A stretch of 64,000 bases of DNA from assembly GCF_001434465.1 (NCBI RefSeq), contig NZ_AZGE01000003.1:1-64000 (forward strand). The letters are read 5' to 3'. The notes beneath the pieces were generated by a model. It made no database searches, was not told the origin of the DNA, and was given only the letters and a program-made list of their open reading frames with translations. Both the position numbers and the translations under genes were made by a program. Positions 1-7,702 of the stretch are shown in pieces (position 1 is the first letter of the stretch; each line of letters begins with the position of its first letter). This DNA is from Limosilactobacillus oris DSM 4864. Its GTDB lineage: Bacteria > Bacillota > Bacilli > Lactobacillales > Lactobacillaceae.

Positions 1-28
1 TCCCTGCGAGGATAGGACGTTGCCACGC
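1..28 (+). rRNA. rrf: 5S rRNA, 3' end only
   Basis: The first bases match the conserved 3' end of bacterial 5S rRNA (GTAGGACGTTGCCACGC-like segment). The rest of the gene, and presumably the 16S and 23S genes, lie upstream of the window. The tRNA array follows directly, as is usual after rRNA operons in lactobacilli. The exact 3' end is uncertain by a base or two. Confidence 0.8.
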
Positions 29-74
29 GATTGACGGACTTTGGCACCTGGCTTTGTGCCGGGGTTCGGATACT

Positions 75-166
75 GGAGAGTTGTCCGAGTTGGCCGAAGG
101 AGCAGCATTGGAAATGCTGTATACGGGTTAAAGCCTGTATCAAGGGTTCGAATCCCTTACTCTCCG
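75..166 (+). tRNA. tRNA-Ser (anticodon GGA)
   Basis: This is a class II tRNA with a long variable arm. The acceptor strands GGAGAGT and ACTCTCC pair, and the anticodon loop TTGGAAA reads GGA. The discriminator is G. The CCA end is not encoded. Confidence 0.95.
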
Positions 167-170
167 TTAT

Positions 171-242
171 GACCCGTTAGTCAAGTGGTTAAGACACCAG
201 CCTTTCACGCTGGTATCGTGGGTTCAAATCCCGCACGGGTCA
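171..242 (+). tRNA. tRNA-Glu (anticodon TTC)
   Basis: The acceptor stem GACCCGT/ACGGGTC is complete. The anticodon loop CTTTCAC gives TTC. The gene sits four bases after tRNA-Ser in one array. Confidence 0.95.
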
Positions 243-247
243 CTTTT

Positions 248-320
248 GGAGGATTAGCTCAGTTGGGAGAGCGTCTGCCTTACAAGCAGAGGGTCACAGG
301 TTCGAGCCCTGTATCCTCCA
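248..320 (+). tRNA. tRNA-Val (anticodon TAC)
   Basis: The acceptor GGAGGAT pairs with ATCCTCC and the loop CTTACAA gives TAC. This tRNA matches the GTA specifier proposed for the valS T-box at 39707-39709. Confidence 0.95.
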
Positions 321-353
321 TCAACAACTTAATAGTTGTTACCCATACACGAT

Positions 354-426
354 GGCTCGGTAGCTCAGTTGGTAGAGCAACGGATTGAAGCTCCGTGTGT
401 CGGCGGTTCGATTCCGTCCCGCGCCA
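354..426 (+). tRNA. tRNA-Phe (anticodon GAA)
   Basis: The anticodon loop TTGAAGC gives GAA, and the D and T arms are normal. The acceptor 5' strand GGCTCGG faces CCGCGCC, which leaves a T:C mismatch at position 4:69. A fully paired version would read CCGAGCC. Base 37 is G. The gene otherwise looks intact. Confidence 0.93.
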
Positions 427-431
427 TTTAT

Positions 432-514
432 GGAGGAGTAGCGAAGTCTGGCTAAACGCGACGGTCTGTAAAACCGTTCCTTCGGGTTCGGCGGTTCGAA
501 TCCACCCTCCTCCA
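432..514 (+). tRNA. tRNA-Tyr (anticodon GTA)
   Basis: This is a class II tRNA with a long variable arm, acceptor GGAGGAG/CTCCTCC and anticodon loop CTGTAAA. Confidence 0.95.
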
Positions 515-519
515 TTTAT

Positions 520-590
520 AGGGATATAGTTAAACGGTATAACTACGGTCTCCAAAACCGTCATTGTGGGTTCGATTCCTACTATCCCTG
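520..590 (+). tRNA. tRNA-Trp (anticodon CCA)
   Basis: The acceptor AGGGATA pairs with TATCCCT. The anticodon loop CTCCAAA gives CCA and the discriminator is G. Confidence 0.95.
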
Positions 591-606
591 CTTAACTGAA
601 TATTTT

Positions 607-682
607 GGCGGTATTGGTGAAGTTTGGTTAACACACCGGTTTGTGGGTCCGGCACGCGTGGGTTCAAATCCCACATACCGCC
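607..682 (+). tRNA. tRNA-His (anticodon GTG)
   Basis: The acceptor has eight pairs because the G-1 base at 607 pairs with C73 at 682, the hallmark of tRNA-His. The anticodon loop TTGTGGG gives GTG. Base pair 31:39 is a T:T mismatch. Confidence 0.93.
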
Positions 683-687
683 CTTAT

Positions 688-718
688 GATTGAACATGAG
701 GGTCTTTCCTGTTCAATC
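688..718 (+). other. Hairpin between tRNA-His and tRNA-Cys
   Basis: A perfect 9-bp inverted repeat (GATTGAACA ... TGTTCAATC) with a 13-nt loop fills most of the spacer. It is followed only by TTAACTATTT, so it is more likely a processing signal or weak attenuator than a strong terminator. Confidence 0.4.
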
Positions 719-728
719 TTAACTATTT

Positions 729-799
<71 letters not shown>

Positions 800-813
800 T
801 TTAGTTAGCTAAT

Positions 814-898
814 GCCTCTGTGGCGGAATTGGCAGACGCGCTGGACTCAAAATCCAGTTCCCGTTGAGGGAGTGTGGGTTCGACCCCCACCGGAGGCA
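814..898 (+). tRNA. tRNA-Leu (anticodon CAA)
   Basis: This is a class II tRNA with a long variable arm. Acceptor GCCTCTG pairs with CGGAGGC, including one G:T pair. The anticodon loop CTCAAAA gives CAA. It is the last gene of the array. Confidence 0.95.
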
Positions 899-925
899 TT
901 TTACAGATACTATTCAGCTAATATT

Positions 926-972
926 AAACAGGCTTGAATTGCTGGCTTAGCAGCGTTCAAGCCTGTTTTATT
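926..972 (+). terminator. Terminator of the rRNA-tRNA array
   Basis: A perfect 13-bp stem (AAACAGGCTTGAA with TTCAAGCCTGTTT) is followed by a T-rich run, directly after tRNA-Leu. Confidence 0.9.
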
Positions 973-1079
973 TTAAATTTTATTTCCGCTTGTACATCAG
1001 TTAAAATAAGGGCGTCCATTTTCCTAAAATCAAATAAATTTTATAGGGATGACCCTCCAGGATTATAAACTTGTTCCTA

Positions 1080-1236
1080 ACAGAATGATTCTTGGGAATG
1101 TCAGTGAGGGGGCAACCCGGGTGCTTCAGCAGGCTAAGACAACGGCAGCAGTGAATGCTGGTTGAACCGCCAGTTAGATGCTGCGTTAAGACATTCTATT
1201 AAGAAGCTGGGAAGGTTTCCCGGCCTCTTTAGTCTT
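1080..1236 (+). ncRNA. Candidate structured RNA, unknown family
   Basis: The closing helix is GAATGTC (1096-1102) with GACATTC (1190-1196). Inside lie the hairpin TGCT-TC-AGCA (1122-1131) and an arm GCAGCA/TGCTGC (1145-1150 with 1179-1184) topped by CTGG/CCAG. An intrinsic-terminator hairpin (GCTGGGAA/TTCCCGGC) and TCTTTAGTCTTTT follow at 1201-1236. No upstream promoter is clear; TATAAA at 1064-1069 is a possible -10. It does not match tmRNA, SRP RNA or RNase P RNA core motifs. 6S RNA cannot be ruled out by eye. Confidence 0.4.
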
Positions 1237-1260
1237 TTAAAAGCGGTAGTTCTTAATTAA

Positions 1261-1350
1261 AGTTAGCGCTTCGTATCATCAGACGTGGGACCCTACGAAT
1301 AATAGCCGTGCAGCTAGTCCCACCTGCCGAGGAAGCTCTTTCTCGCTTTT
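1261..1350 (+). other. Second hairpin-rich segment
   Basis: GTGGGAC (1285-1291) pairs with GTCCCAC (1317-1323). This stem is extended by CAG/CTG and an outer GCTTC/GAAGC, giving an interrupted stem-loop of about 75 nt followed by a pyrimidine-rich stretch. It may be part of a small RNA or a leader; no coding frame explains it. Confidence 0.3.
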
Positions 1351-1442
1351 CCTATGATTGAAGAATGATGGTTCCTTCATGTGTGGGCAAATTAAAATCA
1401 AATATATCTAACGATAAAGCAAACTGAAATTTAAGAGGCAGG

Positions 1443-1496
1443 AAAAAAGAGCAACTATTGGGCTAGTGAGCGTGTCAGAGGGAATTGCTCTTTTTA
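1443..1496 (+). terminator. Hairpin with T-run upstream of nrdD
   Basis: AAAAGAGCAA pairs with TTGCTCTTTT across an unusually long loop of about 33 nt, followed by TTATCG. It looks like a terminator for whatever is transcribed from the interval upstream. Confidence 0.5.
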
Positions 1497-1550
1497 TCGT
1501 GTAATCTAGTTAATCGGTTTAACCAGGGAAGGGAGTAATCTAAATCTCAA

Positions 1551-1566
1551 CCACAACATATAGTGG
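1551..1566. promoter_or_regulatory. Candidate NrdR box upstream of nrdD
   Basis: The 16-mer CCACAACATATAGTGG resembles the NrdR consensus ACACWATATATWGTGT and has inverted ends (CCAC/GTGG). NrdR boxes normally come in pairs about 31 bp apart. A weaker second candidate lies at 1587-1602. The position 80-90 bp before the nrdD start fits repression of ribonucleotide reductase genes. Confidence 0.5.
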
Positions 1567-1643
1567 TAAAAATGTCAATCCTTTCTACCAATTGTATTTG
1601 TGCTAGTATATAAACTGTTAACTTTTGAAGGGAGACGGCATTA

Positions 1644-3881
1644 ATGAAGGTCCAAATAATTGATAAAAAAAATTTAAATAACCTGGCAGATGTGAAGGTT
1701 ATTAAGCGTGATGGGACCCCCAGCTCCTTTTACGCCTACAAGATCGATCTAGTCTTAGACGCCCTGGATGCCGACGAGCAAACGCGGCACAGCGTCGATT
1801 TGGCCATTTTCAATGCCTTAATGGGGAACCATGAGGTACAGACGAGTACGATTGCTGATTTATTCGTCGCTGGGCTCAAGGCAGCTGGTCATGATGACCT
1901 GGCTAAGCAATACCGCGACTACCGGCAAGCGGATGAACGGGCTTTTGCCGAGGCGACTAACCCCCAGCACAAGCTAGAACAGCTTTTTGGGCGCAAGGAC
2001 ACGGTGGTTCACGAAAACGCCAACAAGGATAGTCGGGTTTTCAACACCCAGCGGGATCTCGAGGCCGGGGTTGTCAGTCGGGCCCTCGGTTTGCGGATGC
2101 TTCCTGAGGTGGTTGCCAAGGCCCACCTCCGTGGTGATATTCACTGGCACGATCTGGACTATTCGCCAGTGACGCCGGAAACGAACTGCTGCCTAATCGA
2201 TTTCGACGAGATGTTCAAGCACGGCTTTAAGATCGGAAATGCTTGGGTTTCCTCGCCCCGCTCTATTCAGACTGCGACGGCCCAGATGTCCCAGATCATC
2301 GCTAACGTTGCCTCCCTCCAATACGGGGGCTGTTCGGCCAACCGGATTGACCAGCTCTTGGAACCGTACGCGAAGATTAACTACGAAAAGCACATGGCGG
2401 ATGCAAAGAAGTGGATTACTCCTGACAAGCGGGAGGAGTTTGCCCGTGAAAAGACCAAGAAGGATATCTACGACGCCATGCAGGCGTTGGAATACGAGAT
2501 TAACACCCTCTACTCCAGTCAGGGTCAGACCCCATTTACGACTATTAATTTTGGCCTGGGGACATCGTGGATCTCGCGGGAAATCCAAAAGGCTATTTTG
2601 CAAATTCGGATCAAGGGACTGGGGAAAGAACACCGGACGGCAATCTTCCCGAAGTTGATCTTTACTATTAAGCGAGGACTTAATTTGAACCCCGGCGACC
2701 CGAACTATGACATTAAGCAGCTGGCTCTAGAATGTTCGACCAAGCGGATGTACCCCGACCTCTTAATGTACGACAAAATCAAGGAAATAACCGGGAGCTT
2801 CAAGACGCCAATGGGCTGCCGGTCCTTCTTGCAGGGCTGGACGGACCCCGAGACGGGCAAAGAAGTTAACTCTGGCCGTATGAACCTTGGAGTGGTCACT
2901 GTCAACCTACCACGGATCGCCCTGGAAGCCCACGGTGACAAGCGGCTCTTCTGGGAAATCTTCCAGGAAAAGATGGGCATCTGCAAGCAGGCCCTCGACT
3001 ACCGGATTAAGCGGACCAAGGAAGCTAAACCCGAGAACGCCCCGTTACTGTACATGTACGGGGCCTTCGGCAAGCGGCTCAAGAAGACCGATAGTGTGGA
3101 TGAGGTCTTCAAGAACAGCCGGGCCACCGTTTCGCTTGGCTACATTGGCCTTTACGAAGTCTGCACGACCTTCTACGGCCCAAACTGGGAGCACAATCAG
3201 GAGGCCCATGATTTTGCGGTTTCAATTACCAAAACGATGCACGACCTCTGTGCCAAGTGGGAGGACGAAGAGGGCTACCATTTTAGCCTCTACTCTACGC
3301 CGGCGGAATCGCTGACGGATACCTTCTGCCAGGATGACCTGAAGAAGTTTGGCCGGGTTGCTAACGTTACCGACAAGGAATACTACACCAACAGTTTCCA
3401 CTACGACGTCCGAAAGCACCCGACCCCGTTTGAAAAGCTGGAATTTGAGGAAGATTTCCCTTACCAGGCCGCTGGTGGCTTTATCCACTACTGTGAGTAC
3501 CCAAACCTGCGGCAAAACCCGAAGGCCCTGGAAGCCGTTTGGGACTGGGCCTATGACCACGTGGGCTACCTAGGGACCAACACATCAATTGACCAGTGCT
3601 TCAAGTGCGGCTTTAAGGGTGAATTCAAGGCAACTGCCCGGGGCTTCAAGTGCCCCCAGTGTGGCAACTCCGACCCGGCAACCTGTGACGTGGTCAAGCG
3701 GACCTGTGGCTACTTGGGGAACCCCCAGGCGCGGCCAATGGTTCACGGCCGGCATGAAGAAATCATTCACCGGGAGAAACACATGAGCCCGTCGATGATC
3801 AAGCACGCGGCGGCCTTTGAAGCGGCCCGGCAGTGTGACTCACGGGAAGGTTACGCTACCGTTAAGGGTCAGCAGATTTAA
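1644..3881 (+). CDS. nrdD: Anaerobic (class III) ribonucleoside-triphosphate reductase
   Basis: This enzyme makes deoxyribonucleotides from ribonucleoside triphosphates without oxygen, using a glycyl radical. The 745-aa protein begins with an ATP-cone (VIKRDGTPSSF near residue 19). The core follows, and a C-terminal zinc site has two Cys pairs (CFKCG and CPQCG, about 653-676). The radical loop RTCGYLG lies at 686-692, with Gly689 as the expected radical position. The tail beyond the loop is about 56 residues. The start has a good ribosome site (GGGAG) 9-10 bases upstream. The activase gene nrdG follows after 14 bp, so the two form one operon. A candidate NrdR box precedes it. Confidence 0.97.
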   Translation: MKVQIIDKKNLNNLADVKVIKRDGTPSSFYAYKIDLVLDALDADEQTRHSVDLAIFNALMGNHEVQTSTIADLFVAGLKAAGHDDLAKQYRDYRQADERAFAEATNPQHKLEQLFGRKDTVVHENANKDSRVFNTQRDLEAGVVSRALGLRMLPEVVAKAHLRGDIHWHDLDYSPVTPETNCCLIDFDEMFKHGFKIGNAWVSSPRSIQTATAQMSQIIANVASLQYGGCSANRIDQLLEPYAKINYEKHMADAKKWITPDKREEFAREKTKKDIYDAMQALEYEINTLYSSQGQTPFTTINFGLGTSWISREIQKAILQIRIKGLGKEHRTAIFPKLIFTIKRGLNLNPGDPNYDIKQLALECSTKRMYPDLLMYDKIKEITGSFKTPMGCRSFLQGWTDPETGKEVNSGRMNLGVVTVNLPRIALEAHGDKRLFWEIFQEKMGICKQALDYRIKRTKEAKPENAPLLYMYGAFGKRLKKTDSVDEVFKNSRATVSLGYIGLYEVCTTFYGPNWEHNQEAHDFAVSITKTMHDLCAKWEDEEGYHFSLYSTPAESLTDTFCQDDLKKFGRVANVTDKEYYTNSFHYDVRKHPTPFEKLEFEEDFPYQAAGGFIHYCEYPNLRQNPKALEAVWDWAYDHVGYLGTNTSIDQCFKCGFKGEFKATARGFKCPQCGNSDPATCDVVKRTCGYLGNPQARPMVHGRHEEIIHREKHMSPSMIKHAAAFEAARQCDSREGYATVKGQQI

Positions 3882-3895
3882 CGGGAGGGGATTAA

Positions 3896-4483
3896 ATGGT
3901 AGAACATCAGCGCCAACGCTTACCGAAGAATCCTCAACCGCAGGAGTGGCTTGCTGCGGACCACTCTCTCCAGTACGTGGCCGATTACAAGCCCTTTAAC
4001 TTTGTTGACGGCGAGGGGGTCCGCTGCAGTGTCTACGTCAGCGGCTGCCTCTTTAACTGCCCAGGCTGCTACAATAAGGCCGCTCAAAACTTTCACTATG
4101 GCCAACCCTATACCCAGGAGCTGGAAGACCAGATTATGGAAGACCTTTCGCAAAGCTACGTTCAGGGCTTGACCCTGCTGGGCGGCGAACCCTTTCTTAA
4201 CACCCAGGTCTGCCTGAAACTGGTTCATCGCTTACGGAAGGAGTTTGGTCACACTAAGGATATCTGGTCCTGGTCGGGGTATACTTGGGAAGAATTGCAA
4301 AAGGAGTCGGCTGACAAGCTGGAACTCTTGCATAACATTGACATCCTCGTTGATGGTCGTTTCATGCTGGCTCAAAAAGATTTAACCCTCCAGTTCCGTG
4401 GGAGTGCCAACCAACGGATTATCGACGTTCCGAAGTCACTGGACCAGGGACAGGTAGTCATCTGGGACAAGCTAGTTCACTAG
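3896..4483 (+). CDS. nrdG: Anaerobic ribonucleotide reductase activating protein
   Basis: This radical-SAM activase uses a [4Fe-4S] cluster and S-adenosylmethionine to place the glycyl radical on NrdD. The 195-aa protein carries the cluster motif CX3CX2C at Cys51, Cys55 and Cys58 (SGCLFNCPGC). A TLLGGEP segment, typical of the SAM-binding glycine motif, follows. The N-terminus is about 25 residues longer than compact NrdG proteins. The chosen ATG has GGGAGGGG upstream. The stop lies 11 bp from the next gene, so nrdD, nrdG and the SufB/D-like gene are probably co-transcribed. Confidence 0.95.
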   Translation: MVEHQRQRLPKNPQPQEWLAADHSLQYVADYKPFNFVDGEGVRCSVYVSGCLFNCPGCYNKAAQNFHYGQPYTQELEDQIMEDLSQSYVQGLTLLGGEPFLNTQVCLKLVHRLRKEFGHTKDIWSWSGYTWEELQKESADKLELLHNIDILVDGRFMLAQKDLTLQFRGSANQRIIDVPKSLDQGQVVIWDKLVH

Positions 4484-4494
4484 GGGGGTATGCG

Positions 4495-5406
4495 ATGACA
4501 GTTAAAAAACAGGCTGGAAAAGCAGAACCGGACTGGCTGCAAAAGAAGCGCCAGCTAGCGACCCTCTTACAAAGCCATTTTCCCGTGCTCCCGGGGCAAG
4601 AACAGTGGCTCCCCTGGCAACCAACTAGCTGTACTGGGCAGGAGAATGAGGGCTGGCTGCGTCATGCCGGAACTTACACTGCGCTTCCCCTGGAAGAGGC
4701 AGTGTGGGACTACTCCGAACTCCTGCAGGAGAACTTAATGGAGAAGGCCCTCCGCTGGCAGGACAACCAGTTGTTTGCGGGCCACCTTGCCAACATTGAC
4801 GGTGGTCAGTTCATTTACGTGCCCGATGATTGCCAGTTAACGGTGCCGCTTGAGTTCACGGGGCGGGGGTGCTTGGCTAACCCCCATAATGTGATTATCG
4901 TGGGGGCCCGGAGTCAGGTGACAATCGCCGAACGGCTGATGGTGAAGAGCGCCCAGGGCTTATTCGCCGGGACTGAAATTTTGCTGGGTGCTGGGGCCCG
5001 GGTGGAATACCGGCAGGCAAATGACTTGCGGGCGCCGGTAGTTTACACGGCGGTTCACGCCTACCAAGCCCACGGGGCTATGCTAGACCTGCACCTGGTG
5101 GTTGCTAACCAGGGAGCGGTCACGGTTAGTGCCAGCAACTTTCTCGATGGGGCTGGCAGCGAGTGGACGACGACCGCCTTGCTGGATCCTGGGGATACCG
5201 GTCAGCTCCGCTTTATTCCGGTTGCAGATGGTTTTGGTCAAGGCAGTCATGCCGACTTGACTACCTATATCAACGACCAGGGCCAGGGGCAGGTTAAGCT
5301 CACCCCATTTAAGACCGGCTCAGGAGAACCGCTTCCTTTGAAGAGTATGGTTATTAGAAAATCGGGAGCGGCCAAGTGGCCCCTAAGTCTTACTGGGGTG
5401 CAGTAA
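4495..5406 (+). CDS. Stand-alone SufB/SufD-like protein
   Basis: The 303-aa protein resembles the beta-helical core of SufB/SufD, the scaffold components of the SUF iron-sulfur cluster system. The match rests on features such as NPHNVIIVGARSQVTIAE, a glycine-rich helix region and the C-terminal PLKSMVIRKSG. It is shorter than typical SufD (about 420 aa). No sufC, sufS or sufU is nearby. It follows nrdG by 11 bp with its own GGGGGG ribosome site and is followed by a strong terminator, so it is the last gene of the nrdDG operon. A role in the iron-sulfur cluster of NrdG is an inference from position only. Confidence 0.7.
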   Translation: MTVKKQAGKAEPDWLQKKRQLATLLQSHFPVLPGQEQWLPWQPTSCTGQENEGWLRHAGTYTALPLEEAVWDYSELLQENLMEKALRWQDNQLFAGHLANIDGGQFIYVPDDCQLTVPLEFTGRGCLANPHNVIIVGARSQVTIAERLMVKSAQGLFAGTEILLGAGARVEYRQANDLRAPVVYTAVHAYQAHGAMLDLHLVVANQGAVTVSASNFLDGAGSEWTTTALLDPGDTGQLRFIPVADGFGQGSHADLTTYINDQGQGQVKLTPFKTGSGEPLPLKSMVIRKSGAAKWPLSLTGVQ

Positions 5407-5445
5407 TCGTTACGACAGTATTACAAAAAGTGTTTAAGACAGTTT

Positions 5446-5492
5446 AAAAGTGATCAAAATCAGCTTGGCAAGCCGGTTTTGACCACTTTTTT
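5446..5492 (+). terminator. Terminator of the nrdDG operon
   Basis: AAAAGTGATCAAAA pairs with TTTTGACCACTTTT (one mismatch), and the T-run is included in the 3' arm. Confidence 0.9.
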
Positions 5493-5548
5493 TCGTGTGT
5501 TTGTTACAAACTTCCATCCTGGTTGGGGGATGAATTAAGACCGAATTG

Positions 5549-5635
5549 ATGCGCTTATTCCGCATTATCATCACTTTTTTAATGGCCTATGTTACGGATT
5601 ATTACCAGCGGCTAGAAATTGAAAATTGGGGGTAA
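5549..5635 (+). CDS. Possible 28-residue membrane peptide
   Basis: An ATG-to-TAA frame of 28 codons has a hydrophobic N-terminal half (MRLFRIIITFLMAY) and a polar tail rich in Tyr, Glu and Asn. The only GA-rich stretch (GGGGGATGA) is about 15-20 bases upstream, further than ideal. It may be chance. Confidence 0.2.
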   Translation: MRLFRIIITFLMAYVTDYYQRLEIENWG

Positions 5636-5744
5636 TTGTGGTGTAACCTCGAGGCGTTATAGTATTAACTGTTGATTGATATCAATCGTTTCTCAAGAAA
5701 AGATCGCAAAATCAAAAATATGAAAAGGATGGGATTTTATCTCT

Positions 5745-6407
5745 ATGAAGTTATCTAAACACATCGCAAAAATTACCGCTGCTGTTGCTGGTGCCGTTGC
5801 TTTAGGAACCATTGCTACCGCGACGACTGCAAATGCAGATTCAATTTACACGGTGCAAAGTGGCGATACTTTATCAGGAATTTCCTACAAATTCGGTCAC
5901 GATTTGAACTTTGTTGACACGCTGGCTTCTTCCAACAACATTGCTAACAAGAACCTGATTTACGTCGGTCAAAAGTTGGTAATCAAGGATAATGGTGAAG
6001 TTGCACCAGCAACGCAGGAAGAAGTCGCAACCCTGCCAAGTTCAAACGGAACTAACCAGGCTGCTAGCCAGACACAGGCGGCCGCTCAACAACAAACTGC
6101 TGGTCAAGCCCAACAGGCTACGGCTACTGCAACGACCCAAGCTGCGAATGCCGCTACTTCTAACTACACCTCTAGTGTAGCTGGTAGTGACGCCGCTGCT
6201 AAGGCCTGGATCGCTGCTCGTGAATCCGGTGGCAACTACGGCGCAACCAATGGTCAATACATTGGTAAGTACCAATTATCTGCTTCTTACCTGAACGGTG
6301 ACTACTCAGCCGCTAACCAGGAACGGGTTGCCGACCAGTATGTTGCGAGTCGTTACGGCTCTTGGACTGCTGCCCAGGCATTCTGGCAATCACACGGCTG
6401 GTACTAA
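5745..6407 (+). CDS. Secreted LysM protein with Apf-like C-terminal domain
   Basis: The 220-aa protein has a signal peptide (about 1-32, ending TANADS). One LysM peptidoglycan-binding domain spans about 35-80 ([17 protein letters not shown]). A Gln/Ala/Thr-rich linker covers about 85-165. The C-terminal domain (about 173-220, [20 protein letters not shown]) is of the kind found in aggregation-promoting factors and transglycosylase-like wall proteins of lactobacilli. It probably sits on the cell surface bound to peptidoglycan. A terminator follows at 6434-6464. Whether the C-terminal domain is catalytic here is not known. Confidence 0.88.
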   Translation: MKLSKHIAKITAAVAGAVALGTIATATTANADSIYTVQSGDTLSGISYKFGHDLNFVDTLASSNNIANKNLIYVGQKLVIKDNGEVAPATQEEVATLPSSNGTNQAASQTQAAAQQQTAGQAQQATATATTQAANAATSNYTSSVAGSDAAAKAWIAARESGGNYGATNGQYIGKYQLSASYLNGDYSAANQERVADQYVASRYGSWTAAQAFWQSHGWY

Positions 6408-6433
6408 AATTAATCAACCTAAATATTAATTGC

Positions 6434-6464
6434 AAGGGGATGGCGTATGCCGTCCCTTTTTTGT
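6434..6464 (+). terminator. Terminator after the LysM protein gene
   Basis: The hairpin AAGGG-GATGGC-GTAT-GCCGTCCCTT is followed by TTTTTTG. Confidence 0.8.
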
Positions 6465-6474
6465 TTAAAAAGAG

Positions 6475-6503
6475 TTGACCCGCTTAAAGGTTTGTTATAT
6501 GAT
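6475..6503 (+). promoter_or_regulatory. Promoter of the metQ-msrA operon
   Basis: TTGACC and TATGAT are separated by 17 bp, immediately upstream of the T-box leader. Confidence 0.8.
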
Positions 6504-6511
6504 AATGACAA

Positions 6512-6803
6512 TCAAATTATAAAACGCTGAGAAAAGATGAGTAACTATTTAAGAAACTGGTCCAGAGAGCGGGGAAAGGTGTGAGCCCGTCCGGTTGAGG
6601 ATAGTGAAGATGGTCTTGGAGCGGTTCACGGTGGTGAGTCAGGTGGCAAGCAACCGTGCGGGGTGACCTCGATATCAGGTCTGAGTATGTTAGTACTCAA
6701 TGAGGAGTGGGCTGTGAGGTCCAGTTAAATCCGGGTGGTAACACGTTAGAACAGCGACGTCCCGAAGAGCAGAGTTGAACTGCTTTTCGGGACGTTTTTT
6801 ATA
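6512..6803 (+). promoter_or_regulatory. T-box leader, proposed methionine-responsive
   Basis: Stem I carries the AG-bulge/distal loop signature (CCAGAGAGCGGGGAAAGGTG). The specifier side reads GTGAAG-ATG-GTC, with ATG at 6610-6612. The conserved T-box GGGTGGTAACACG is at 6733-6745. The competing terminator stem (757-772 with 780-795) is followed by TTTTTT. If the codon is read directly after GAA it would be GAT (Asp). However, the bulge TGGT fits an A73 tRNA such as Met, whereas Asp has G73, and the downstream genes concern methionine. Confidence 0.9.
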
Positions 6804-6820
6804 TTAAGGAGGAAGTGCAA

Positions 6821-7681
6821 ATGCAGAGAAAAAAACGGCGGCAGCGCCGCAATTGGATTATTGGAATTATTGTTGTCCTGTTAGTGCTGGGCGGACTTGG
6901 CCGCCTCGTTTATCAGCGCCACCAGCGGGCAGCTACCAAGACGGTTCGGCTGGGGTTAGTTGGCACCGATTCCGAACCGGTTTGGGACAACGTCCGGGCC
7001 CGGCTGAAAAAGGAGCACATCGAGATTAAATACGTGACCTTCAACGATTACGTCCAACCAGACGTGGCATTGAAGGAAGGCAAGATTGATCTGCACTCCT
7101 GCCTGACCCGCTATTACTTTGATTCTTATAATAAAAGCCAGCACGCCCATTTGACCAGTATCGGCAATACGGTGATTTCGCCTCTGGGAATTTACTCGAA
7201 AAAGTACTCGGGCTTAAAGGATCTGCCAGATGGCGCAACAATTGCAATCCCAAATGAACCGACGACCCTGGGGCGGGGGCTGAACCTCCTGCAGTCGGCG
7301 GGGCTGATCAAGGTCAATGGCAACAGCGGAATCAAGCCGTCGCTCAGTGACATCACGGCCAACCCGAAAAAGCTGAAGTTCAAGGAGGTCGATCCCGCGG
7401 AAACGGCCCGGGCACTGACTTCTGTGGATGCGTCAATCATCAACAGCAACTACGCGGTGGCGGCAAACCTGCAACCAAAGAAGGATGCCCTCTACCTGGA
7501 ACCGGTCAACAAGCAGGCCCGGCCGTACGTCAACATTATTGCAGTTCAGGCCAAGGATAAGGACAACCCGACCTATAAGAAAATTGTTGATGCTTACCAG
7601 ACTGAGGCCACTAAGCAGGTTATCCAAAAGACTTACAAGGGCAGTCAGGTAGCGGCATGGCCGATCTTTGGCCGGAACTAA
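6821..7681 (+). CDS. MetQ/NlpA-family substrate-binding protein, membrane-anchored
   Basis: This is a probable methionine-binding component of an ABC uptake system. The 286-aa protein resembles the NlpA/MetQ family (VRLGLVGTDSEPVWD, the KEGKIDLHS segment, GATIAIPNEPTTLGRGL). The N-terminus is very basic (MQRKKRRQRRN) and followed by one membrane helix (about 12-30). No lipobox cysteine is visible, unlike typical MetQ lipoproteins, so anchoring is probably by the helix. The start was chosen for GGAGG 9 bp upstream. No metN or metI/P gene is next to it; the downstream partner is msrA. The Met T-box leader supports methionine as ligand. Confidence 0.8.
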   Translation: MQRKKRRQRRNWIIGIIVVLLVLGGLGRLVYQRHQRAATKTVRLGLVGTDSEPVWDNVRARLKKEHIEIKYVTFNDYVQPDVALKEGKIDLHSCLTRYYFDSYNKSQHAHLTSIGNTVISPLGIYSKKYSGLKDLPDGATIAIPNEPTTLGRGLNLLQSAGLIKVNGNSGIKPSLSDITANPKKLKFKEVDPAETARALTSVDASIINSNYAVAANLQPKKDALYLEPVNKQARPYVNIIAVQAKDKDNPTYKKIVDAYQTEATKQVIQKTYKGSQVAAWPIFGRN

Positions 7682-7702
7682 GCTATGAAGGAGGAAGCGA
7701 AA

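Larger units (their letters stand above)
973..1643. other. Gene-free interval with structured segments
   Basis: No convincing protein gene is seen on either strand. The interval holds a possible structured RNA with its own terminator (1080-1236), a second hairpin-rich segment (1261-1350), a third hairpin with a T-run (1443-1496), and the promoter/operator region of nrdD (about 1551-1640). The functions of the structured parts are unknown. Confidence 0.5.
5407..5744. other. Intergenic interval after the nrdDG operon
   Basis: The interval holds the operon terminator (5446-5492), a possible 28-codon frame (5549-5635) and the leader of the LysM protein gene with the ribosome site AAAGGATGGG. Nothing else is recognised. 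Confidence 0.6.

Noticed and set aside
185-564. Open frames on both strands across the tRNA array
   Set aside because: They run through well-folded tRNA genes and have no ribosome sites; the tRNAs explain the sequence.
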